A stretch of 35,991 nt of DNA, from contig NZ_FOGG01000004.1 of assembly GCF_900111155.1 (NCBI RefSeq), forward strand, positions 203,899 through 239,889. The letters run 5' to 3'. Source of the stretch: Pedobacter rhizosphaerae. GTDB taxonomy: Bacteria; Bacteroidota; Bacteroidia; Sphingobacteriales; Sphingobacteriaceae. The notes under the pieces were generated by a model, which did no database searches, was not told the DNA's origin, and saw only the letters and a list, made by a program, of their open reading frames with translations. The first letter of the stretch is position 1; every line of letters begins with the position of its first letter. Positions 23,331 to 32,616 of this stretch are shown one piece after another. The position numbers and the translations under genes were made by a program.

Positions 23331-24239
23331 TCAGTTGTTTTTAGTTATTTCTAAAAATAAATCCTCAAGATCCTTTTTCTGCTGATAAAGCGCCGTAACG
23401 ATAAAACCTTGCTGAATTAATATTGTATTAATTTTACCGCTATCACCTGGCGATGTAAAGGGAACAGAAACCACAGATTCATCATTAGCCAGTACCTCAA
23501 AACCATTGCCCCTTAAAAAGGCAGCTGCGCCTGGCCCATCATTTACAACGATCTCTAATATAGGTTTATTAAGCTGTTGAAGTGCTGAAATGGTGCCTTG
23601 AAACAATAGACTACCTTTATTGATAATTCCGACGTGGGTGGCTACACGTTCAATTTCGGCCAGCAAATGGCTCGATACTAAAATTGTTTTTTGGTATTTG
23701 GTAGCCAACTCTACCATTAAGTTACGAATTTCGATGATTCCGTTTGGATCCAGGCCATTGGTAGGCTCATCTAAAAGTAGTAGTTCAGGATCTGAAATTA
23801 AGGCAAGGGCTATTCCTAACCTTTGCTTCATTCCCAGAGAGTATTCCTTCGTTTTTTTATTTGCAGCAGCCGTCAAATCAACAAGCTGTAACATTTCATT
23901 GGCCTTAGTTTTCGAAATTCCCAGTAGTATGCACCTGTTAATGAGGTTCTCTTTACCGGTTAAGTGGCCGTAAATAGCTGGTTGTTCCACTAAGGCTCCA
24001 ACCTTTTTAAGTATCGCAATGCGATTATGATTGATCTCCTTGCCGAAAACAAATACACTATCGGTGGGTGATTTTAATAGATTGAGGAGAATTTTAATGG
24101 TGGTGGTTTTACCTGCACCATTAGGGCCTAAAAAACCATAAATACTTCCTTTTGGAACCTGTAGCGATAAGTCTTTTACAACTACCTGATTTCCAAACTT
24201 GAAGTTTAGATCTACAGTTTCGATCGCATAGCTACTCAT
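23331..24239 (-). CDS. ABC transporter ATP-binding protein
   Basis: A 302-residue ATPase with all catalytic motifs: Walker A GPNGAGKTTT (residues 38-47), signature YSLGMKQRLGIA, Walker B LLLLDEPTNGLD and switch His in TILVSSHLLAEIE. A C-terminal extension (about 215-302) is of the kind found in BcrA/NatA-type export ATPases. It is encoded between a small membrane protein gene (3 bases upstream) and its ABC-2 permease (1 base downstream). The operon is divergent from a LytS/LytTR two-component system that may control it. Confidence 0.93.
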   Translation of the reverse strand: MSSYAIETVDLNFKFGNQVVVKDLSLQVPKGSIYGFLGPNGAGKTTTIKILLNLLKSPTDSVFVFGKEINHNRIAILKKVGALVEQPAIYGHLTGKENLINRCILLGISKTKANEMLQLVDLTAAANKKTKEYSLGMKQRLGIALALISDPELLLLDEPTNGLDPNGIIEIRNLMVELATKYQKTILVSSHLLAEIERVATHVGIINKGSLLFQGTISALQQLNKPILEIVVNDGPGAAAFLRGNGFEVLANDESVVSVPFTSPGDSGKINTILIQQGFIVTALYQQKKDLEDLFLEITKNN

Positions 24240-24242
24240 TTG

Positions 24243-24494
24243 CTATTTGAAAACAGCCGACACTTGCTTAACGATAGATGTTTTAGCTGGTTTTACCACT
24301 AGTTCAGCATCATTTTGTGTGTTGTTCACGGTTAAGAATAAAACAAACATTACAAATACTGGTAATAACATTAATAAGAAAGGCGAGGTATTGGCTAATT
24401 TTTTCATGACAAGGTTATTTAGTTTTTCGGTAGTTAACAGTACATCTGCGTTTACCGCTTGGTTATTTGATAAGTATGCTGATGTAGTTTTCAT
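24243..24494 (-). CDS. Small single-span membrane protein in the ABC exporter operon
   Basis: An 83-residue protein from the ATG at 24494 (a TTG at 24518 opens a longer frame). The N-terminal half is polar (MKTTSAYLSNNQAVNADVLL). One membrane helix follows at about 38-58 (SPFLLMLLPVFVMFVLFLTV), then a short basic C-terminal tail. I recognise no family. It is first in the operon, 3 bases before the ATPase, so it is probably an accessory or regulatory subunit of the exporter. It does not resemble a bacteriocin precursor: there is no double-glycine leader and no Cys. Confidence 0.65.
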   Translation of the reverse strand: MKTTSAYLSNNQAVNADVLLTTEKLNNLVMKKLANTSPFLLMLLPVFVMFVLFLTVNNTQNDAELVVKPAKTSIVKQVSAVFK

Positions 24495-24737
24495 TTTGTT
24501 TTCGTTTTGATGATTCAAAGAAAGACAAGAAAAACTAGCTGCTAAAATCTATTATACCAAGTGTTCAAGATTATAGATCAACTGGCATTTTGGGCGTTTG
24601 TCGATAAATTTTGCCATTTCGCCTGTTCGTAGAAAAAAAATGCCCGTTGGTAGATTGCATGGCCACAAACTTTAAAACTTTATTTATTTTGGATGCATCA
24701 AAGATTATACTGTTATAATCTCAATTTTGATCATTGT

Positions 24738-25769
24738 ATGAATAAAAGTAAAGGACCTATAGTATTGCATTCTGTTTTTTGGTGTTTGATTGTTCTTTTC
24801 CTAATCATCATTACTGTATTTGAAAAAGAACCTCATACCATGAAAGACTATCTTCTTTCTTATGGGCTCTTTGGGATATTAAACGTATCTATATTTTATA
24901 TTAATTATATCATCTTAATTCCTGCACTGATCAAAAAAAGGAAGAAATACTGGCTGTATTTGTTTTGCTTTTTATTATTGATGGTAGCAACCAGTTTCGT
25001 TAAAACCATTATTGCAGTATTAAACCCTACCGAATTACTCCACTACACCATGAATGGTAAAGTAGAGGAGGTATCTGTAAATAACTTTTTCTTTACGCGC
25101 TTTTTTGTCATTGGCTTTTTCCTGGTATCAAGCTGCATCATTAAGTTTACTTTAGATTGGTTTTCGAATGAGCGTATCCAGCGGAATTTAGAAAGTGAGC
25201 GCAGGGAAATGGAACTTCAGTTTTTAAAATCTCAGCTCAACCCCCACTTTTTATTCAACTCTTTGAATAATATTTATTCTTTGGCTTACCAAAAATCAGA
25301 TAAAACGGCTGATGCCATTATGAAGCTTTCGGAAATTATGCGCTACATGATTTATGAAAGCAATACCCCAACGGTTGCCCTGAGCAAAGAAGTAGATTAC
25401 TTAACCAGCTATATTGAGCTTCAAAAAATACGTTTTAAAGATGGTGCATATATTGAGCTTACGCTGAATGGAGAGATTGATAACCAACAGATAGTACCGC
25501 TAATGCTTATTTCCTTTGTAGAAAATGCTTTTAAACATGGCGTGGTTACAGATCCGACTGACCCGGTTAAAATCAATATTATTGCCAACCAGAAAATATT
25601 GCACTTTAGTGTAGTAAACAAGAAGAATCAGCAGAATAAAGATGCTCAGGGAGGTGTTGGACTAACCAATGTGGAGCGAAGATTACAGTTGGTTTACCCA
25701 GAAAGATATAAATTAAATGTTGTAAATTCGTCTACGCATTACACCTGTGAACTGATGATTGATATTTAA
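24738..25769 (+). CDS. LytS/YehU-type sensor histidine kinase
   Basis: A 343-residue kinase of the His_kinase (PF06580) type. Four membrane helices occupy about 5-140. The phospho-acceptor motif is SQLNPHFLFNSLNNIYSLAY, followed by KLSEIMRYMIYES. The ATPase domain has LISFVENAFKHGV and GGVGLTNVERRLQLVYP. The ATG at 24738 is preferred over the upstream ATG at 24693, because MNKSKGPIVLHSVFWCL leads straight into the first helix. It is paired with a LytTR regulator whose likely start lies 41 bases downstream. No sensory domain other than the membrane part is visible, so the signal is unknown. Confidence 0.9.
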   Translation: MNKSKGPIVLHSVFWCLIVLFLIIITVFEKEPHTMKDYLLSYGLFGILNVSIFYINYIILIPALIKKRKKYWLYLFCFLLLMVATSFVKTIIAVLNPTELLHYTMNGKVEEVSVNNFFFTRFFVIGFFLVSSCIIKFTLDWFSNERIQRNLESERREMELQFLKSQLNPHFLFNSLNNIYSLAYQKSDKTADAIMKLSEIMRYMIYESNTPTVALSKEVDYLTSYIELQKIRFKDGAYIELTLNGEIDNQQIVPLMLISFVENAFKHGVVTDPTDPVKINIIANQKILHFSVVNKKNQQNKDAQGGVGLTNVERRLQLVYPERYKLNVVNSSTHYTCELMIDI

Positions 25770-25810
25770 ATTTGTTTAATGTTGATCAACTTATAGAACC
25801 CTATTCCAAA

Positions 25811-26560
25811 ATGAACCTAAACTGCATTGTTGTTGATGATGAGCCTTTAGCGCTCGATATTTTACAAGATTATATTTCTAAAGTACCTTTTTTAACGCTT
25901 GTAAAACGATGTGAGAATCCCATCGAAGCTTTGCAAATCGTTCAGGCCGGAGGGATAGACCTGGTATTTTTAGATATCCAGATGCCCGAACTAACCGGAA
26001 TACAGTTCTTAAAAATTGCAGGAAATAAGTGTCACTTTATTTTAACTACTGCTTATCCTCAATATGCATTGGAAAGCTATGACCTTAATGTTTCAGATTA
26101 CTTACTCAAGCCAATTGCTTTTGATCGTTTCTATAAAGCCGTAGAAAAAGTACATAATCAATTTAAACCTGTTGAAGCTCCTGTAAGTGTTGCTCAACCG
26201 ATTATCACACCAGCCCCGTTTTCAGCGCCAGGCAATCCGGTTCAGGACTTTATCTTCGTTAAAACAGAACACAAGATCCAGAAAATTTATCTTCATGATA
26301 TCTTGTACATTGAAGGATTAAAAGATTACATCTCTATTTTTACAAAAGACGAGCGTGTAATTACCTTACAAAGTATGAAGAAAATGGAAGAGGCCTTGCC
26401 TGCCAGTCAGTTTATCAGGGTACACAAATCTTATATTGTGGCTATAGATAAAATTGAAAGTATTGAACGCAGTAGAATAACCATTTCGAATAAAATTATC
26501 CCTGTTGGCGATACCTACCGTGATGAATTCTTCAAAGTGATTGGAAATAAAAACATCTAG
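25811..26560 (+). CDS. LytTR-family response regulator
   Basis: A 249-residue regulator. The receiver domain (about 1-120) has VVDDEPLALDIL at its start, the phospho-acceptor Asp in LVFLDIQMPELTG and the Lys in YLLKPIAF. A Pro/Ala-rich linker follows. The LytTR DNA-binding domain (about 150-249) reads VKTEHKIQKIYLHDILYIEG, IRVHKSYIVAIDKIESIERS and IPVGDTYRDEF. The start is the ATG at 25811 (MNLNCIVVDDEPLA); the longer frame begins at a TTG. It is the partner of the LytS-type kinase and plausibly controls the divergent ABC exporter operon. Confidence 0.92.
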   Translation: MNLNCIVVDDEPLALDILQDYISKVPFLTLVKRCENPIEALQIVQAGGIDLVFLDIQMPELTGIQFLKIAGNKCHFILTTAYPQYALESYDLNVSDYLLKPIAFDRFYKAVEKVHNQFKPVEAPVSVAQPIITPAPFSAPGNPVQDFIFVKTEHKIQKIYLHDILYIEGLKDYISIFTKDERVITLQSMKKMEEALPASQFIRVHKSYIVAIDKIESIERSRITISNKIIPVGDTYRDEFFKVIGNKNI

Positions 26561-26590
26561 GTTGGGTAATTCTTTTGGCCAACCTTTTTA
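26559..26590 (+). terminator. Terminator of the two-component operon
   Basis: AGGTTGG (26559-26565) pairs with CCAACCT (26579-26585), followed by a T run. Confidence 0.75.
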
Positions 26591-26610
26591 GCTCGTACAA
26601 AATTAGTGTA

Positions 26611-27354
26611 TTAACTCAATGGTTGGTGTAAAAGCTTTCTGATTTCGTTTTCCGCTTCAATTGTAATTTCATTCGGTGTTTTTCCTTCCGACTCGATTGG
26701 CTTTAACACGGTCCATTTTATCGCATTTCCCGTTGACAAGGGAAACATACCAAAACGCACAATTTTCCATGAATTTTCAATAGCTACAGGAACCACTAAT
26801 GCATTAGGTACAGATTTCAAAAGCGTCGCTATGCCACCAAACTGGAAAGTTTTAACCTTCCCGTCTTTGGCTCTTGTACCCTCCGGAAAAATTACCGTAC
26901 TCCAATTATTGTCTTTCATTCGCCTGCCCAGTTTAATGATTTCCATAATGGCTTGCTTATTATCTTTTCTATCAATATTGGCACCGCCACCCAATCTCAA
27001 ATTAATCGAGATAGACGGGATCCCTTTAGTGAGTTCTATTTTAGATATAAACTTGGCATGATGCTTCCTTAAAAACCAGATCAATGCAGGAATATCGTAC
27101 ATGCTCTGGTGATTAGCCGCAAATATAATCGGGCGATCTGTAGGCAGATTATAACTGTTTTTAAATGAAATTGAATTGAATAAAAACAGCTGGCAGTACG
27201 TTAAAAAGAAGTTAAGGATATCTACAGAAAGCTTATGCGCTTTATAGCCAAAAAAACGGTGACACAGCCATTGAATAGGGTGAAAAATAACCAGCATTAA
27301 GCCAAAAAAGAAATAAAAAACAGGGCTTAGCAGGTATCCGAAAAACTTACTCAT
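26611..27354 (-). CDS. 1-acyl-sn-glycerol-3-phosphate acyltransferase (PlsC family)
   Basis: A 247-residue membrane-associated acyltransferase. The catalytic HX4D motif is NHQSMYD (His82, Asp87), and the second block is FPEGTRAKDGKVKTFQFGG. One or two N-terminal membrane helices lie at about 5-30 and 45-60. It transfers an acyl chain to lysophosphatidate to give phosphatidate in phospholipid synthesis. The ATG at 27354 is preferred, because the longer frame opens at a TTG. It follows the NUDIX gene by 33 bases and is probably co-transcribed with it. Standard member of the family; other lysophospholipid acceptors are possible. Confidence 0.92.
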   Translation of the reverse strand: MSKFFGYLLSPVFYFFFGLMLVIFHPIQWLCHRFFGYKAHKLSVDILNFFLTYCQLFLFNSISFKNSYNLPTDRPIIFAANHQSMYDIPALIWFLRKHHAKFISKIELTKGIPSISINLRLGGGANIDRKDNKQAIMEIIKLGRRMKDNNWSTVIFPEGTRAKDGKVKTFQFGGIATLLKSVPNALVVPVAIENSWKIVRFGMFPLSTGNAIKWTVLKPIESEGKTPNEITIEAENEIRKLLHQPLS

Positions 27355-27387
27355 GAGGTTATTATTTTTAGGCGACAAAGATAAGCA

Positions 27388-27945
27388 TTACAATTCTCCG
27401 TTTAAAATCATGATTTTCGCTTTTAAAATAGCCGCCACACTCATCGAATCGGTGATTTCGCCTTTAATAACCATTTCATATGCTGCCTCAAAGGAAAGCT
27501 TTTTTATTTCCAGCTGCTCTGTTTCTTCGGGCATAGGAATGCCTTGTATTAAATTTTTGGCTACATATATAATGGAAAGTTCATCACTAACAGAGTTAGA
27601 CAAGTGCATGCGTTGAATTTCTACCCAGGTTTGGGCGCTCATACCTGTTTCTTCCAGGAGCTCTCTTCTTGCGCTATCTAAAGGCGCTTCATTTAAAGGG
27701 CCACCACCTTCAGGGATTTCCCAGCTATAGGCTTTTAAAGGATAACGGTATTGCCCTACGAGCCAGGTGTTATATTCTTCGTCTAAGGGTAAAATCCCTA
27801 TGGCATAATTTTTAAAATGCACTTCACCATAAATCCCCTTTCCCCCAGAGGGATTAATCACCTGATGTTCTGTTAATCTGATCCAGTTATTGTCGTATTT
27901 TGTCTCACTTTCGAGTGTTTGCCAGGGATTTTCTTCTTTCATCAT
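27388..27945 (-). CDS. NUDIX hydrolase, ADP-ribose pyrophosphatase-like
   Basis: A 185-residue hydrolase with an intact Nudix box: GGGPLNEAPLDSARRELLEE followed by TGM, fitting GX5EX7REUXEEXGU. The N-terminal domain has the swapped-dimer strands seen in ADP-ribose pyrophosphatases (WIRLTEHQVINPSGGKGIYG, LVGQYRYPLKAYSWEIPEG). Likely role: cleavage of ADP-ribose or related nucleotide sugars in the cytoplasm. It starts MMKEENPW; the first or second Met could be used. It is the first gene of a pair with plsC. Confidence 0.9.
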   Translation of the reverse strand: MMKEENPWQTLESETKYDNNWIRLTEHQVINPSGGKGIYGEVHFKNYAIGILPLDEEYNTWLVGQYRYPLKAYSWEIPEGGGPLNEAPLDSARRELLEETGMSAQTWVEIQRMHLSNSVSDELSIIYVAKNLIQGIPMPEETEQLEIKKLSFEAAYEMVIKGEITDSMSVAAILKAKIMILNGEL

Positions 27946-27989
27946 GCAATATACTAATGAAATTCAATTCTTATCGGAATAGTACCTAA

Positions 27990-28016
27990 GCAAAAAAGGC
28001 GCTTAATTAAGCGCCT
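27990..28016 (-). terminator. Terminator of the TonB-dependent receptor gene
   Basis: A perfect 20-bp palindrome, AGGCGCTTAATTAAGCGCCT at 27997-28016, is followed on the minus strand by a T run (A run on the plus strand at 27992-27997). Confidence 0.8.
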
Positions 28017-28024
28017 CATGTTGA

Positions 28025-30517
28025 TTAAAATGAACCTTCATCCGGACGATTGTCCTGCTGATCATCTTTCTTTTTCTTATTTAAGCTAAACGTACTTTTT
28101 CCGAAGCGGTAAGAGAAAGTGAGGTTACCCATTGTTCCCTGCATTCTTCTGGAAAAATCGATTGTACTTGAGGCATCATCAGTAGTCATACTCCATCTAC
28201 GCGTATTGAAAACATCTCTAACGTTGAAACTAAGAGATGCCTTTTTATTTGGAAAGTCATATTTAGCACCACCATCTATCCCGTACATCGGGTTTCTTCT
28301 GCCTTGAGCCATAACTTCTCTTGCACGGTATTCTCCACGCATTTGCAGGGATAAATTTTTAGCAACAGTCAAATTAGCCGTAATGTTTCCATTCCAGCTA
28401 AAACCGCTTCTCGGATCAATGTTATACCTGGTATCACCAGCAAATTTTTGCTGATAAACGTTTAAGTTCGCGGTAAAGTTTAATGGTTTAATTAAATCGA
28501 ATTTACTAATTAACTCTAAACCGCTGTTATACTGATGCGATAAGTTTTGAGGGGTTGAAGTAATGATCCCATCCTCACCTGTTACCCTGATGCGCTGGAT
28601 AACATCGTTGGTTTGACGGAAATATAAACTGGAAGTAAGGGTAACCTTTTTCCAGTATTTACTGTACCCCAATTCAAATGAGTGTACATCTTCCGGGTAT
28701 AGATTTGGATTACCTGCTCTATAATTGAAAGGCTCAGATACATCCAAAAATGGGTTAGTATCCCATGGGCGCGGGCGATTAACGCGACGGGTATAACTTA
28801 ACTGGAGTTGATTATCGCCCTTAAATTTCTGCGTTAAAAATATACTTGGATACAATCTTTTGTAATGAATATTTCCTTCACTAGAAACCAGTGTGTTAAT
28901 ATTATATCCCTCCAGGTAAGTATCCAATCGCGCATCCTCAGCACGTAAGCCAATTTGGTAGCCAAAATCATTTATTTGATTAGAATAATTGGCATACAAA
29001 GCGTGAACCTGGTCTTTACTATTAAAATCGTTAATTAATTTGTTATTTCTAACTACAATATCCGTATTGGTTAAAACTGAATCTGCATATTGGTTATTAT
29101 CCCCTAAACGGATCTGACTGCGATATCCTGCTTCCACTTTGCCCGTTTTGCCTAATGGTAAGGTATAATCAGCCTGTATGTTGTAGTTGGTGTTATTACC
29201 TCTATTGAAAATACGATTTAGACTCGGGTTAATGTTAACGGGTGTTCCATTCTGGTTGGTAATTGTGGTATTATAAGTTTGGTCGTTATCGTTGTTACCA
29301 TGTGAATAACCAAAATTAAAGGTTAATTCTTCCTTTGGTTTGTTAAACTTCAGACTATAATCCAAATTCAGATCGTAGCTATTTCCGCTTCCTTTGTTGT
29401 TGTTATCTCTATTGCTTAACAAAACAGGATTGCGGCTTTTCCCCAATTGCTGAATATCCAGGAATTCATTTCTATCATTTTCTCTGGAATTAAAACCACC
29501 CGATAAGCTAATTACACTTTTTGGTGTGATGTAATAATCTAAACCTGCTTTAGCATTATGGCCTTTATCTAAAGAATTTGATACTGTATTTTGATTGGCA
29601 AAATAAGTAGAGCGTGTAGCCGGAACATTTTTGTAAGCTATGTCCTGGAAACCACCACCCAAACGGTTTCCGTAGCGATAGCTGTAGTTTCCATAAAGGT
29701 TAACTTTACTATTTTGAAAGCTAAGGTTTGTATTTCCGTTGTAGTTATCACGGTTTCCGGCGGTTAAGGCTACAGATCCATTAAATCCAAGCTTAGAATT
29801 TTTCTTTAAAACGATATTGATAATACCCGATTGCCCCTCAGCATCATATTTTGAAGAAGGATTTGTAATAACTTCTACGCTTTCAATGGAACTGGCAGGG
29901 ATTGACTGAAGAATTTGGGCAACATTTCCTCCAGCAATTAAAGATGGTTTGCCATCAATGAGCACCCGTACACCCGATGATCCACGTAAGCTAACATTAC
30001 CATCCATATCAGTTGAAACTGAAGGAACGTTTTGTAACAGGTCGCTTGCTGAACCACCTTCACTGATAACACTTTGATCTACAGCGAAAATCTTTTTATC
30101 AATGCCCATCTGCATCCCTGATTTTTGCCCCGTTACTGTAATTTCACTCAGTACATTTCCCTTAGAAGGATTCATTTTAATATCGCCAAAATTAAGTGTT
30201 CCGGTGCTCGCGGTTATGGCTATATTATCGCGCACCATGGTTTGATAACCCACAAAACTAATTTTAAAGGTAAATTTCCCAATTGGTAGATCGGCCATGG
30301 TAAACGCACCATTCATATCAGTTTGGGCAATTTTAACATTTTTGGCTGTTGCTTTATCAATTAAAATGGCAGTGGCAAAAGGAATGGTTTCTTGTGTGGC
30401 AGCATCTTTTAAAACGCCTGTTATTTTCGCCTTCCCTCCAGATTGCGCAAATAAGCTTAAAGAAATGATTAAAAATAGAAAGGTTGTAAGTATGGTTTTC
30501 GTTCGAAATATTCTCAT
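28025..30517 (-). CDS. TonB-dependent outer membrane receptor with carboxypeptidase-like domain
   Basis: An 830-residue outer membrane protein with a signal peptide at about 1-24 (ending SLFAQ). A carboxypeptidase-regulatory-like domain follows at about 31-115 (ITGVLKDAATQETIPFATAI, KISFVGYQT). The plug is at about 140-240 (GGSASDLLQNVPSVSTDMDG, VRVLIDGKPSLIAGG, GIINIVLKK). The barrel is of the outer-membrane beta-barrel protein family common in Bacteroidota, and ends LTFSYRFGKSTFSLNKKKKD followed by a polar tail. No SusD partner lies next to it, so it is not a SusC-type importer. The substrate is unknown; siderophore, vitamin or peptide uptake are possible. It is a single gene with its own terminator. 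Confidence 0.9.
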   Translation of the reverse strand: MRIFRTKTILTTFLFLIISLSLFAQSGGKAKITGVLKDAATQETIPFATAILIDKATAKNVKIAQTDMNGAFTMADLPIGKFTFKISFVGYQTMVRDNIAITASTGTLNFGDIKMNPSKGNVLSEITVTGQKSGMQMGIDKKIFAVDQSVISEGGSASDLLQNVPSVSTDMDGNVSLRGSSGVRVLIDGKPSLIAGGNVAQILQSIPASSIESVEVITNPSSKYDAEGQSGIINIVLKKNSKLGFNGSVALTAGNRDNYNGNTNLSFQNSKVNLYGNYSYRYGNRLGGGFQDIAYKNVPATRSTYFANQNTVSNSLDKGHNAKAGLDYYITPKSVISLSGGFNSRENDRNEFLDIQQLGKSRNPVLLSNRDNNNKGSGNSYDLNLDYSLKFNKPKEELTFNFGYSHGNNDNDQTYNTTITNQNGTPVNINPSLNRIFNRGNNTNYNIQADYTLPLGKTGKVEAGYRSQIRLGDNNQYADSVLTNTDIVVRNNKLINDFNSKDQVHALYANYSNQINDFGYQIGLRAEDARLDTYLEGYNINTLVSSEGNIHYKRLYPSIFLTQKFKGDNQLQLSYTRRVNRPRPWDTNPFLDVSEPFNYRAGNPNLYPEDVHSFELGYSKYWKKVTLTSSLYFRQTNDVIQRIRVTGEDGIITSTPQNLSHQYNSGLELISKFDLIKPLNFTANLNVYQQKFAGDTRYNIDPRSGFSWNGNITANLTVAKNLSLQMRGEYRAREVMAQGRRNPMYGIDGGAKYDFPNKKASLSFNVRDVFNTRRWSMTTDDASSTIDFSRRMQGTMGNLTFSYRFGKSTFSLNKKKKDDQQDNRPDEGSF

Positions 30518-30761
30518 CTAATAATTAAAGTTTTGTATGTTTTGTAAAGGGAGACAAAGTAACGGCAAGGAAGTTTAAAAAAAGTGCCGTAACTATTTTA
30601 TTACAGCTATTTCAGCGTAATATTTTTGATGGCTTTTAAGCGCGCAATTGGCAAATGAATTCATCTGAAAGGGCTTAATTAACAACTTATTAACATCACG
30701 TATCCCATGGTCAATAGAAAAACATTTTTTGGGGATGAGGGTTTTAAAACCACTGGATTGT

Positions 30762-30769
30762 TACTTTTG
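30762..30769 (+). promoter_or_regulatory. -7 box of the hydroxyacid dehydrogenase gene
   Basis: TACTTTTG is an exact TAnnTTTG match, ending 7 bases before the ATG at 30777. The transcript would therefore begin at or next to the start codon. No TTG lies at the usual -33 distance. Confidence 0.5.
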
Positions 30770-30776
30770 TTCTATC

Positions 30777-31703
30777 ATGAAAAAAATATTAATCGTTGAT
30801 GATTTACATCCTGTTTTTAAGGAGCAGGCCATAGCCATGGGTTACCATGTTGATGATGAACCCCAAATTACCCGTCAGCAAACCATGGAGCGGATTAAAG
30901 ATTACCAGGGGATTGCGGTAAGAACAAAATTCCGAATTGACCAGGAGCTTTTTGATGCCGCACCGAACCTACAGTTTGTTGCCAGAGCAGGAGCCGGATT
31001 AGATAATATTGATGATAAGGTTGCCTTTGAAAGAAATATCCAACTCATTAATGCACCAGAAGGGAACTGTGATGCCGTTGGAGAGCATGCCACAGGAATG
31101 CTGCTTTCTTTGATGAACAACTTTCGTAGAGCAGATATGGAGATCAGGGATGGTATTTGGGACCGTGAAGGTAACCGAGGCTATGAATTAAAGTGCAAAA
31201 CAGTTGGAATTATTGGCTACGGTTTTATGGGCCAGAGTTTCGCTAAAAAACTGGCGGGTTTTGAAGTTGAGGTAATTGCCTATGACAAGTACAAAACCGG
31301 CTTCTCTGATGCCTATGTACGTGAAGTGAGTATGGAAGAAATTGTTAAACACAGTGATGTTTTGAGTCTGCATGTACCACTAACTACAGAAACACGACAA
31401 ATGGTTAATGATGAATACTTCTTTCATTTTAAGAAACCTATATTTTTCATCAATACTGCACGTGGAGAAATTGTAGACACCGCTGCCCTGCTCAAAAATA
31501 TAGCCTCAGGTAAAATCATAGGCGCAGGCTTGGATGTTCTTCAAACAGAGAAGTTTCCAGCTTTAGCCGAGCAACCCTGGTATAACGCGTTAAAAGCGGA
31601 TAAGAAGGTGATATTAACGCCACATGTAGGTGGTTGGACTTTCGATTCTTATCGTAAAATATCAGAGGTATTAGCCGAAAAGCTTAGAAACTTAAGCCTT
31701 TAG
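30777..31703 (+). CDS. NAD-dependent D-2-hydroxyacid dehydrogenase
   Basis: A 308-residue member of the D-isomer 2-hydroxyacid dehydrogenase family, resembling D-3-phosphoglycerate dehydrogenases without the C-terminal ACT domain. The Rossmann motif is VGIIGYGFMGQSFAKKL. The catalytic Arg is in NTARGEIVD, Glu in LQTEKFP and His in LTPHVGGWT. The start is the ATG at 30777 (MKKILIVDDLHPVF); the longer frame begins at 30729, but a -7 promoter box lies inside its extension. Substrate could be 3-phosphoglycerate, another 2-hydroxyacid or a 2-ketoacid, and cannot be fixed from motifs. Single gene. Confidence 0.9.
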   Translation: MKKILIVDDLHPVFKEQAIAMGYHVDDEPQITRQQTMERIKDYQGIAVRTKFRIDQELFDAAPNLQFVARAGAGLDNIDDKVAFERNIQLINAPEGNCDAVGEHATGMLLSLMNNFRRADMEIRDGIWDREGNRGYELKCKTVGIIGYGFMGQSFAKKLAGFEVEVIAYDKYKTGFSDAYVREVSMEEIVKHSDVLSLHVPLTTETRQMVNDEYFFHFKKPIFFINTARGEIVDTAALLKNIASGKIIGAGLDVLQTEKFPALAEQPWYNALKADKKVILTPHVGGWTFDSYRKISEVLAEKLRNLSL

Positions 31704-31709
31704 ATATAA

Positions 31710-31736
31710 AAAAAGCCTCCACAAGGTGGAGGCTTA
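31710..31736. terminator. Bidirectional terminator between dehydrogenase and sdhB
   Basis: AAGCCTCCAC (31714-31723) and GTGGAGGCTT (31727-31736) form a perfect 10-bp stem with a 3-base loop. The run of A before it on the plus strand gives a T tail on the minus strand, so it mainly serves the sdh operon. Confidence 0.85.
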
Positions 31737-31771
31737 AGAATTCCGAAAACATCGGAACGCACAGTATATTT

Positions 31772-32542
31772 TTAAATTGTTTCTTCTGAAATGAATTTTG
31801 CTGAGGCAAAATCGCGGTTCATGCGTGCAATATTCTCTAAAGAAATTCCTTTAGGACATTCTGCCTCACAAGCACCAGTATTGGTACAGTTACCAAAACC
31901 TTCAGCATCCATTTGAGCTACCATGCTTTGTACACGACGATAACGCTCTGGCTGTCCCTGAGGTAACAATGCCAATTGTGAAATCTTTGCAGAAACGAAA
32001 AGCATTGCCGAAGCGTTTTTACAAGTTGCCACACAAGCACCACAACCAATACAAGCAGCAGCTTCGAAAGCAGCGTCAGCCTGCATTTTAGGGATAGGTA
32101 AGTTGTTTGCATCCTGAGCATTACCTGTATTCACAGAGATAAATCCACCTGCAGCAATCACCCTGTCAAATGCAGAACGATCTACAGTTAAATCCTTTAC
32201 TACCGGAAATGCCGCCGCTCTCCATGGCTCTACAACGATAGTATCACCATCTTTGAATGAACGCATGTGTAGCTGGCAAGTAGTTACCAAATCTTTTGGT
32301 CCGTGAGGACGGCCATTGATAAACATCGAACACATTCCGCAAATACCTTCGCGACAATCGTGATCAAATACAATCGGCTCATCACCCTTATTAATTAATT
32401 GTTCGTTTAATACATCGAACATCTCTAAGAAAGACATATCCGGTGAAATATCGGCCAATTTATAATCTACCAAAGCACCTTTGGTTTTGTTATTTTTTTG
32501 ACGCCAAACTTTTAGCGTTAAGTTCATATTTCCTGTACTCAT
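31772..32542 (-). CDS. sdhB: Succinate dehydrogenase/fumarate reductase iron-sulfur subunit
   Basis: A 256-residue subunit carrying electrons from the flavoprotein to the quinone site. The N-terminal [2Fe-2S] ligands are in [17 protein letters not shown] and the later TTCQLH. The C-terminal ferredoxin-like ligands are [13 protein letters not shown] and [15 protein letters not shown]. It is last in the sdhC-sdhA-sdhB order typical of the type B complexes with a single fused cytochrome b subunit. The gap to sdhA is unusually long (87 bases), filled with inverted TATCAAG repeats. Whether it runs as dehydrogenase or reductase depends on the quinone and is not visible here. Confidence 0.95.
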   Translation of the reverse strand: MSTGNMNLTLKVWRQKNNKTKGALVDYKLADISPDMSFLEMFDVLNEQLINKGDEPIVFDHDCREGICGMCSMFINGRPHGPKDLVTTCQLHMRSFKDGDTIVVEPWRAAAFPVVKDLTVDRSAFDRVIAAGGFISVNTGNAQDANNLPIPKMQADAAFEAAACIGCGACVATCKNASAMLFVSAKISQLALLPQGQPERYRRVQSMVAQMDAEGFGNCTNTGACEAECPKGISLENIARMNRDFASAKFISEETI

Positions 32543-32557
32543 GATATTGAGATTTAA

Positions 32558-32616
32558 GTATCAAGTAGCGAGAATCAAGTATCAAGTGAAATTTTTCGAG
32601 TCTTGATACCTGATAC
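32558..32616. repeat. Inverted TATCAAG repeats in the sdhA-sdhB gap
   Basis: Several copies of AGTATCAAG and its complement lie in the gap. GTATCAAG (32579-32586) and CTTGATAC (32602-32609) can form an 8-bp stem. The unit is the same as in the greA-HIT spacer at 11301-11651. It is an intercistronic hairpin that might affect mRNA processing or stability. Confidence 0.65.

Noticed and set aside
24243..24494. Bacteriocin or lantibiotic precursor next to an ABC exporter
   Set aside because: The protein has a hydrophobic membrane span, no double-glycine leader, no cysteines and no modification genes nearby.
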